Positions 37,636-49,600 of a stretch of 61,170 nt of DNA are shown piece after piece; positions within the stretch are counted from its first letter, which is position 1, and each line of letters starts with the position of its first letter. The notes below the pieces were generated by a model that was not told the DNA's origin, searched no databases, and saw only the letters and a program-made list of their open reading frames with translations. The position numbers and the translations under genes are program-made. Origin of the DNA: Francisella sp. SYW-9 (GTDB taxonomy: Bacteria; Pseudomonadota; Gammaproteobacteria; Francisellales; Francisellaceae); contig NZ_VXKQ01000026.1 of the NCBI RefSeq assembly GCF_008711465.1, positions 1 through 61,170 on the forward strand, written 5' to 3'.

Positions 37636-40600
37636 ATGAAAAAATTTTTACCAATATCATATCACCAAAAAAGATTCTTCTTAGAGTGGGCAATTGACCC
37701 TATCAGCACTAAATACAACCTTTCTTTAGTATACAAAATCAAAGGCAATCTCAAAAAAGATTCTTTAAAACAAGCATGTCAAAAGTTTATTAATGATAAT
37801 GAGGTTTTCCATGCCAGGTACTCTCAAAATGGTGAAAAATGTTTTTACGGAGATTACAGTATAGATGATTTCTATATAGAACTAACTCTTAAAGAAGATG
37901 ATACTAGAAAAAATATTGAGGAAATATTAAGAGAATTACTAGATAAAAAATTTGATCTAACAAAAGATGTCTTAAACAACTTTTATATTATAGAAATTGA
38001 TAAAAACACGCACTATTTTATATTAACCTCAGCCCATCATATTATTCAAGATGCTACATGCCAAGTACAAATAGTAAATCAAATCTCCCAAAACTATAAT
38101 AATATTGTCTTTAATAAAGAAATTTCATATAATCTTGAATCTTTTACCGAAGCTGTTGCCGCAGAAAAGTTAATATTAACAGACGATTTTAATAAACAAG
38201 CAAAAAGTTTCTGGGAAGAGTTTATCGGTGATACGCCTCTAAATGTTAGCCTACCTTATAAGAGCAATATAAATAAGAAAGCTGACAACCTTGCAGATTA
38301 TTTATTTTTCAACTTTGATGAGATAAAGACTAAAAAATTTAAATCTATAGCAAGAAGTTATAAAGTTACTCCATTTATACTTATCTCAGCGATATATGCT
38401 CTGATAGTTTCGAAGCTTAGCGCCCAAAAAGACTTTTTAATAAGCTATCCAGTAGATACTCGCCCAAAAGGTTTTAAAAATGTAACAGGATGTTTTGTAA
38501 ACAATATCCTTTTAAAAATAAACTTGGAGAAGATAACCACATTTAATGAGCTTTTAGAAAGCCTAAAGAACCAACGTAAACTAACAAGAAAATTCCAAGA
38601 CTACTCTCTAAGTAATATTATAAGTGATCAAAGAAAGCTAAAAAATGAAATTAGTGATAATTCTCTAAATGTTAGCATGGGGCAGGCAAATTTAAACTCT
38701 TTGGAGTTTTCATTAGATAAGCTCAACATCAAACCAGTGAACATGTCATGGTCGGATGAATCTATTAGTGACTTAGCACTATTATATGACGAATATTCAC
38801 CAGAAAATCTAAAATTTAAACTTATCTGCAAAAAAAATATTTTTTTTGAAGGATTTATTAAATTAGTTAAAAACTCTTTTGATAAACTTGTAAATATTCT
38901 TTTAGATGATGGATCTATAAATTTAACAGAATTCTCTTTACTAGATAGTTCAGAGTATCAAAATATTATATATAACAAAAATAAGACTCTTCAAAATTAC
39001 CCAGATAATAAAACCTTACAAGAGCTCTTTGAACAACAAGTGGTAAAAAGCCCAAGTAAAATAGCTTTGGTTTTTGAAAATCAAAAGCTAACTTATAAAG
39101 AGTTAAATGAGAAAAGTAATCAACTAGCTAGATATATAAGACAAAAATATAAACAAATTACAAATAAAGAAATCAAACCAGACACACTAATCCCTATATG
39201 CTTAGAAAGAAGCTTAGAAACAGTAATTGCTATATTAGGGGTCATAAAGGCAGGTGCCGCATATGTACCTATCGATCCTAATGCTCCTAAAGAAAGACTA
39301 AAGCACATCTTTTCTGATACTCAAGCGAAGCTTATTGTTTCACAAAAAGCTTTAATAGTAAAAATCAAGCAAATAACTACCACCTATGTAATTGACATTT
39401 TCTCTAACTTGGATATTGATAGTTCTGACCTAAATATTATTAATAATCCTAAAAGTTTAGCTTATGTGATTTATACTTCAGGAACCACAGGTACTCCAAA
39501 AGGGGTAATGATTGAACATAAAAATATCATCCAAACATTATCTGATAAAACACTGTTCTCTAATGCAAAAAAAACTGTATTATGGACTTCATATTTCTTT
39601 GATGTTTCTGTATTTGAGATATTTTCAAGTATTTGTTTCTCTAAAGAGTTACATATATTAAATGATGAAACTAGGCTTAACCCTATATCTTACTTTAGAT
39701 ATTTAGACTCAAAAAAAATACAGTTTGCTTATATACCTCCTTTTTATATTAAAGAGCTCTCTTTATTTTTAGCAAAAAATAAACTCAAAGACTTAAAAAC
39801 TATTTTTACAGGTGTCGAAAAAATATACGCAAAAGATACTGAAAATATCTTAAGCAATGGTATAGAAATAATAAATGCCTATGGACCATCAGAAACCACT
39901 GTATGTAGTACTGCAATATTCTTAAATACGAAATATACTCAAAGAGAAATACTACCTATAGGTAAGCCTCTAGATAATGAAAAAGTTTATATACTTGACG
40001 ATAATCTTCAACCAGTACCTGTAGGTGTGACTGGTGAATTATATATTGGTGGGGCTGGTCTATCTAGAGGTTATTTAAATAACGATATTCTAACTGCTTC
40101 AAAGTTTATTAATAATAATTTTGCATCTAAAGAAGATAAGCTAAATGGTTATACACACCTTTATAAAACTGGAGATCGTGTGAGGTGGCTACCTGATGGT
40201 AACATCGAATATATTGAGAGAAATGATTTTCAAATTAAAATCAGAGGCTATAGAGTTGAATTAGGAGAAATAGAAGCCGTTTTAAATAACTTGCCTCAAA
40301 TAAAACAAAGTGTAGTAACTGCAAAACAAAATGCACAAACAAAAGAGTTATATTTGGTAGGTTATTATACAACAGAGAATGCAAAAGAATTAAATGATGG
40401 TGTATTAGAAGAAACTCTAGCTGAGTACTTACCTGATTACATGATCCCTAATGCTCTTATAAGACTAGATAATCTGCCATTAACTGTAAATGGTAAATTA
40501 GACCGTAAAAGCTTGCCTGATATAGATCAGCCTATCGGAACTTCATATAAAAAACCGACGACTAAACTAGAGAAAAAACTTTGTAAAATATGGGAGAATA

Positions 40601-43600
40601 TTTTAGGTGTAAGCAAGATAGGAATTATTGATGATTTCTTCAAAATAGGCGGTAGTAGCATACTGGCAATGAAGTTAGCATCTCAAATTGCAAGTGATTT
40701 ATCTAGGGAAGTTAGTTTAGCCGATATTCTTACACATAAACAAATATCTAAACTAGCTAACTTTTTAGAAAGTAAAACTACTAGGAATACAACCATTCCA
40801 AAACTAAATAAAGATTCTGCTATCCTTTCATATGCTCAAGAAAAACTATGGTTTATAGAGCAGTATGAATCTGGAACTAATGCTTATCATATCCCTTTAT
40901 TATTAATATTTAAAAATAGCATTTGTACAAATGCCATTAAGAAATCAATAGTATCAATAGCTTCTAGACATAAAGTTCTAACATCTCAAATCAAACAAGA
41001 TGATAAAGGAAGTAGTTTTCAAAGGTATTCTGATAAAGCTATTATTATAGATGAATATAGTTCATCAACTGACAACTTAGCTCAACAACTTAAAAGTGAT
41101 ATAAACAGACATTTTGATCTTAGCAATGATCTGCCTTTTAGAGCTTCTTTATATCATAAAGAAGGTCAAATAGAACTTCTAATAAACTTTCATCATATAG
41201 TTTCTGATGGATGGTCTATTGATATATTTCTGAGAGAGTTCAAAGAACATCTTAAATATTACACTAGCCAATCTAGCTCATTAGACTTACCAGAACTTTC
41301 TATACAGTACAATGATTTTGCAATATGGCAAAAGAAGTACTTAAGTAAAGATGTGTTAGCAAAATACTTAAATTTTTGGAAAGAGAAATTATCAAATTAT
41401 GAAACTTTAAATTTACAAACAGATTTCACAAGACCTTCAAAAATCAGTTATCAGGGTGATTTAATCGAACTTAATTTAGGGATAGAAATATCAAACTCGT
41501 TAAAGAGGTTAGCTAAAGATGAAAATTCTTCTCTATACTCTGTTTTACTTAGCGGTTTTTTTATACTTTTACATAAATACACAAGCCAAAAAGATATAGT
41601 TATAGGGACTCCCGTTGCTGGACGTGATCATAGCCAACTTCACGATTTAATAGGTTTTTTTGCCAATAGTATTGTATTAAGAGAAATTATAGATCCTGAG
41701 CAAACAAGTAAAGATCTTATAAAACAAGTCCAAAACAACCTTGCAAAAGTACAAAAATATCAAAACATACCATTAGAAAAACTAATTGCTGAATTAAATG
41801 TCCAACAAGATCAAAGTAAGCACCCTATATTTCAGGTGATGTTTGGTCTACAGAGTTTTGCTCCAATTGAGAACAACTTATTTAAAGTAACCACCCCTGA
41901 ATACAATATTTCTAAATTTGATATTGAATTTTTTGTCAATGATTCAAACGAGGAATTCTTATTAGAGGTAAGGTATGCAACAAGCTTATTCAAAAGAGAA
42001 ACTATAGAAGCATTCTCTCAACATTATAGATTAATTTTAAAACAACTATTAGATAAGAATAGGAAATTACTAAATTATAATATTTTAAGCCCAGAAGAAT
42101 ACCAAAAAATAGTATATGATTGGAATCAAACAGTTGTTGATTATCCGAATAATAAAACTTTCCATAAGCTATTTGAAGAACAGGTAGAAAAGAATCCAAA
42201 TAATATAGCTTTAGTATTCGAAGATCAAAAACTTACATACAAAGAACTTAATGAAAAAAGTAATCAGGTAGCTCGATATATACGTAAACAATATAAAAAT
42301 ATCACCAAGCAAAAGTTTCAAGCAAATACTTTAGTTCCATTATGTTTGGAAAGAAGTTTTGAGATGGTTATTGCTATATTAGGCGTTATGAAATCAGGAG
42401 GAGCATATGTACCTATGGATCCTGAGTACCCAGCTGAAAGGTTTAAACATATACTGACAGATACTGATGCAAAAATAGTTATTACTCAAAACCATATAGC
42501 AAATAAATTAATCGAGATAGTAAAAAATGCTAAGTTAATATCTCTCGATTTAGAGACTAATCAGGATAATTATATATATTCCCATGAAGATAGCTCAAAC
42601 CTAAAACCATATAATAATTCAACAGATTTAGCATATGTTATATATACAAGTGGTACTACTGGACTACCAAAAGGTGCTGTTATCACACATAGATTATTAG
42701 TTAATAGGTTAGTATGGCAAAGGGGTCAATATAATTTCAACACCGATGATAATGTTTTACAAAAAACACCTTATATCTTCGATGTATCTGTATGGGAGTT
42801 ATTATTGCCACTAATATCATCTAGCCAATTACACATAGCAAAGCCAGAAGGACATAAAGATCCTCAGTACCTATATAACTTAATACTTAGTAATAATATA
42901 ACTAAGTTACACTTTGTTCCTAGTATGCTATCTGCATTCTTATCTTATGTTAACTCTATAGAAATATCTCATACTTGTATGAAAGATGTTTTTACTAGTG
43001 GAGAAGCTTTATCTGTTAGTGTTGCAAAAGAGTTTAAAAAACTATTTAGTGAGGTTAAGTTAAATAACCTATATGGACCTACTGAAGTAGCGATAGATGT
43101 TACATCTTTCAATGATATTGGCTTAGATGATACTATTATCCCTATTGGTAAACCAATAGATAATATAAAAACATATATATTAAACCAAAATAGTCAACCT
43201 GTTCCTGTAGGAGTGCTAGGAGAATTATATTTAGGGGCTGTAGATTTAGATAATGGATACTTAAATAGACAAGACCTAACAGATGAGAAATTTATCAATA
43301 ATCCATTTGCTACAGAAGCTGATATTGCTAATGGATATACCAAACTATACAAAACTGGTGATTTAGTAAGATGGTTACCTGATGGTAATATCGAATATGT
43401 CGGTAGAAATGATTTCCAGGTTAAGATCCGTGGACTTAGAATCGAGCTTGGTGAAATAGAAAACCAATTAAACAATATCGATGGGATTAAGCAAGTTTGT
43501 GTGCTTGTCAGTGAAAAACAAAATATAAAATCATTAATAGCTTATTATGCTTGTGATTCAAAACTAGATGATCAATACCTAATAACTGAATTATCTAGAA

Positions 43601-46600
43601 CCCTTCCTGACTATATGATCCCTAACATATTCATTCACCTTAAATCAATGCCATTAACTGTAAATGGTAAACTAGATCGCAAGGCTCTTCCTGAACCATC
43701 TCTAGAGATAAGCAAAAATGACTATCTTGCTGCCTCCACAGAGTTACAAAAGCAGCTTTGTACTATATGGCAAGAAATATTAAATATTGAAAATATCGGT
43801 ATAAAAGATGACTTCTTTAGAATTGGTGGCGACTCAATATTGAGCATCCAGTTAAGCTCAAAGCTAAGAAAATTAGGATTTGAATGTAGTGTTAAAGATA
43901 TTTTTGATAATCGTAATATCTTAAACCTTGAATCACATATATCCAAAACTAAACAAAAACAAAATATTCTTAAAGAAGAAGGAATATTAGAAGGTAATAT
44001 CCCCCTTCTTCCTGTACAAAAATGGTTCTTCGATATGGTAAACCTTGATAGGTTTAAAAAGTATAATCATTGGAATCAGTCTTTCATTATTAAAACTCCT
44101 ATACTAGATATTAAAAAGATACCTAATGTATTAGCTGAGCTTGTTAAACACCACGACATATTAAGAGCTAGATTTATAAAACAACCTGATGGAACTTATA
44201 CTCAGTTGTATCAAAAAAATATACAAATACCTACTATCAAAACTCTAGATATATCTAACCTTTCTCAACAAGATATCGAAACTACTCTTACTTCATGGCA
44301 AAGTAACTTTGATATACAGGATGGTGATTTATTCAAGGTTGGATATTTATATGGGTATGAAGATGGTAGTGCAAGACTTTACTTTGCATTACATCATCTA
44401 ATAGTTGATGGAGTTAGTTGGAGAATATTAGCCGAAGACTTTAAATGTATTTATAACCAAGAGCAATTACTATCTAAAGCAACCAGCTTTAGACAATATT
44501 CTAGACTTATTAGTAACTATAAAACTGATAACGAATACTGGCTTAACATCATATCAAAAACTCCAAAATATGATATTAAATCACAACCAATCTCATTTAC
44601 CAATGTCTCATTAAATCAAAACTATACTGAAATACTATTACAACAAGCTAATAAAGCATATCATACAGAGATAAATGACTTATTACTTACTGCATTAGCC
44701 TATACATTAGAAGACTGGGCTAAGCAATCTACTAATGCTATAACACTTGAAGGACATGGTAGAGAAAATATAGCTGACAATATAGATATCAACCACACAG
44801 TAGGATGGTTCACAACTATGTATCCAGTTATTCTTGAAACTAAAGGTAGTGTTCAAGATAGTATCAAGTTCATTAAAGAAAACCTAAGATCTATCCCTGA
44901 AAAAGGTATAGGATTTGGGGTGGTTGAAAGTTATACCAAACTACCACCTATTAGCTTTAACTACCTTGGACAATTCGATAACAAGAATAGTAACTGGCAA
45001 GTAGTCGCAGAAAATAGTGGACTAAGCATGCATCTAGATAACGATGATTATAACTTCATAAACATCAATGGTTTGATCTCGAAAGGACAATTGAAATTCA
45101 ATGTAGCTACTAAGCTTGGAAGTTCAATTACAAATAATATAGCTGAAAGCTTAATTAACAACTTGCAAAAAGTTATTGAGCATACATCTACTATTGTTTC
45201 ACAGAATCAAAGCTTCTTTACTCCTAGTGACTACAATATCAATTTAAGTATTGATCTATTTGATAGAATATACTCTGATAATGTTGAAAATATTTTACCT
45301 ACTAACAGTTTACAACAAGGATTTATCTACCATAGCTTATCTCAAAAAGATGATGATGCTTATAGAATCCAGCTAATGTTTGATTACAAATCACAACTTA
45401 ATATAGAAAAATATATACAAGCATGGGATCTTGCAATAGCAACAAACCCTATCTTAAGAACTTGCTTTAATTGGGAAGAAGAATTAATTCAAATAATACA
45501 TAATAAAGGAGTTCTGGAGCATCACTTTATAGATCTTACACAATCTAAAAATAAAGATCGTATCATTAGAGATATTCAGCTAGAAGATAGGAAAAAAGCC
45601 TTTGACCTAACAAAACCAACTCCTCTAAGAATATATATCATAAAACAAAATCAAGAACACTATACAATATTAAAGTCAGTTCATCATATAATAAATGATG
45701 GATGGAGTACACCTATCTTACTTGATCAAGTACATCAATATTATATCAATATCTGTCTTAATAATGATCTAACCATAACTCCTGATAACTCTTATATAAA
45801 TGCTCAGCTATATATTCAACAAAATAAAGACCTTGTTAATAAGTATTGGCAAGATAAACTCTTAAACATTGAACCAAACAACCTAAATATTCTTATAGAT
45901 AAAAATAAGAATATAAAAAGCGTCCACTCTCTTGAAAAACCTTATACACAATCTATAACTATTCAGGCAGATCTATATAGCAAATTAAAAGACATTTGTA
46001 TAACACAAGGGATAACACTAAATACCATACTTCAATTTGTATGGCACAAACTTATAACAATATATACTCAAGATAAACAAAGTATTGTTGGCACAACAAT
46101 ATCTGGTAGGGATATCCCTATTGAAGGTATAGAAAACAGTGTTGGATTATATATTAACACTTTACCTTTAGTTATTGATTGGGATAATGATTTGAGTATT
46201 AAAGAGCAGTTAAATTCTATCCATAAAAATATTATCGATATGAATAATAACTCATACGCTGATTTATCTTCTTTACAAGATGGATCTCAACGATTATTTG
46301 ATAGTTTATTTGTTTTTGAAAATTATCCTGTACCTGAGAAAAAACCTCAAAAACAATACCAGCTAGATGCTCAGTTTAAAGAGGCTATTGAAAAACTTGA
46401 CTACCCTATTGGAATAATGGGATATGAACATGATAATAAGCTGATAATAAACTTAAGTAGCTCTGATGAAATATTAAGCAAAGGTAAAGCTCAACAGCAT
46501 CTTGATAAATTAATCTTATTATTAAACCAAATTGGCCAGGATATTAACAAGAGTCATAATCAGTTAACGTTACTGACTCAAGAAGAATACCAAACAATAG

Positions 46601-49600
46601 TATATGGTTGGAATAATACAGATGCTAACTATCCAACACAGCAAACTATAACCGATCTCTTCCAACAACAAGTTGAAAAAACCCCTAACAATATCGCTGT
46701 TGTATATGATAACCAAGAGCTTACTTATAAGCAGCTAGATCAAAAAGCAAATCAACTAGCTAGATATATAAGACAACAATATAAACATATCAACAATAAA
46801 GAACTTACAGCTGATACATTAATACCTCTTTGCCTTAATAGAAGCTTAGATATTGTTATTAGCATATTAGCTGTTATCAAAGCTGGTGCTGCTTATGTTC
46901 CTATTGATCCTAAACTTCCTAAACAAAGAGCTAAGCATATCATCAATGATACTAATGCTTCTGTATTAATAACCCAAAGGCATATACAACACACTTTCAA
47001 TGACTTTGATATACATAGCATTATCATCGATCAAGATATAATATCTCAACAAGATAATAAATCTCTTAATTTAAATACCAAACCTAATAACTTAGCTTAT
47101 GTTATTTATACATCCGGTACTACTGGACTTCCTAAAGGCGTTATGATTCAACATAAATCAGTTGTGAATCTATTTTTTGCTCAAAGAGAGTCTTTATCAT
47201 TTAGTGATGATGAGGTTGTACTATTACTGGCTTCATATATTTTTGACGTTTTTGTTGAGAATTTTATACTAAGTCTAGCCTCAGGATCAAAACTAGTATT
47301 AGGAGAAAATATAACCGAATTAAAACAACCTTTGAAAGATTTAATTCATCAGCATCATGTTACTCATGTAGATCTAACTCCTTCTTTTATAAACTCACTG
47401 AATAACAAAGATTTAGGAGGTTTAAAAAGAATAATTGTGGGTGCTGAAATGCTTCCAATTGAACTAGCAAATAGACTATATACAACAGAAATAAATCTAG
47501 TTAATGCATATGGTCCAACAGAGGCGACTGTAACATGTATACAACATATCTATAAATCTAGAAGAGAGAATATGCCTATAGGAAAACCTTTAAGTAATAC
47601 TCGCTCTTATATTCTTGACTCCAACCTTAAGCCTGTTGCTATAGGTGTTACTGGTGAACTACATATAGCTGGTGTTGGTGTGGCTAGAGGATACTTAAAT
47701 AGACAAGACCTAACAGATGAGAAATTTATCAATAATCCATTTGCTACAGAAGCTGATATTGCTAATGGTTATACCAAACTATACAAAACTGGTGATTTAG
47801 TAAGATGGTTACCTGATGGTAATATCGAATATGTCGGTAGAAATGATTTCCAGGTTAAGATTCGTGGATTCAGAATAGAGCTTGGTGAGATAGAAAGTCA
47901 AATTCTAAATATAAATGGAATTAAGCAGTCTATAGTACTAGCAAAAAGTCATGCGCAACGAAATACTAAATATCTTGTAGGATATTATGTCTCAGACAGC
48001 TCCTTTAAGCTAACTGAAGATAGCATATTAGCAGAACTATCTAAGACACTACCTGAATATATGGTTCCAAGTACTATTATAAAACTTGATAAGCTTCCAC
48101 TTACAACTAATGGTAAAGTAGACCATAAAGCCCTACCAGACCCTAAAAATATCGATACAGAAGAGTATCAAGCACCAAGAAATAAATTAGAAACATTATT
48201 ATGCTCAACTTGGCAAGAAATATTAAATATTGAAAAAGTTAGCATAAATGATAACTTCTTTAAAATTGGTGGGGATTCAATTTTGAGTATCCAACTAAGC
48301 TCAAAGCTAAGAAAGTTAGAACTTGAGTGTAGTGTTAAAGATATTTTTGAATATAAGATACTTAAAAACCTTGCAAAACATCTAAAAAATAATTCAGAAA
48401 AAAACTATAGCACTATTTCTGAGCAAGGAATATTGAAAGGTAGGTTTGACTTACTTCCAATCCAGTCATGGTTTTTTAAACAAAACTTTAATAACATACA
48501 TTATTGGAATCAAGCGTATAAAGTAAAAACGCCTAATTTAGATTTGGATAAATTAAAGTTAGCATTGCATAAGCTAGTGAATCATCATGATATTCTCAGA
48601 GTAAGATTTATACAAGATGAAAACCAAAAATGGAATCAAGAATATCTAGAAAAAATCAATGATATTGATATTAAACATTATATAAATGATACTACTAGTA
48701 AAAGTTTAGAGTATCAAATGACAGAATGGCAAACTAACTTTAATATAGAAAAAACACCATTATGGAATATTGCCTATATTGAAGATACAGTTAGCAAAGA
48801 CAACTTCATTTGGTTATCTTTACACCACCTTATAACAGATATTGTTTCTGCGAATATATTTATTGAAGATCTTAAGACCCTATATTATCAGGAAGAATTG
48901 TTAACTAAAAAAACCAGTAGCTACCATCAATGGGTTTATACTATGAATACATATGCTGACAAGCATAAGAACGAAATTGAATACTGGCGATATTTATATA
49001 GAGCCACATGTAATATGCCTATTATAAATACTATTGAAAAGCATAGGCATTTTAGTTTTAAATTAGGTTCAGAAGATACTTCAAAGCTGGTTTCTAACTC
49101 AGCCAAACTATTTAAAACAAAGCCTAATGAAATACTCTTAGTAGCATTAGGCTTAACTATGAGAGAAATATTTGGCGATAGTAGTAAACATTTAGTGACT
49201 TTAGAAGGTCACGGTCGTGAACAAATAGATAAATCAATAGATGTTAGTAATACTATAGGATGGTTTACAACTCAATTTCCGTTTAAAGTCAATATAGATA
49301 ATAACAGCCTTGCTAACTCTATATTAAATGTCAAAGAAGATCTAAGACATATACCTAATAATGGTATTGGATATGGTATTTTCAAATATATGAAGAATGC
49401 TTTACCAAATAATGAACTACCTACTATAGTCTTTAACTACTTAGGGAAGCTACAAAATGAATCCGAAACAGATTGGAAAATATCTCTAAAAGATGTCGGA
49501 CAGGTTATTCACCCAGATAATAAAGAGCCGATGACTATAAGCATTAATGCTTTAATTGATCAAAATGATTGTCTTTGTATGTATATTGAATCTGCTTTAG

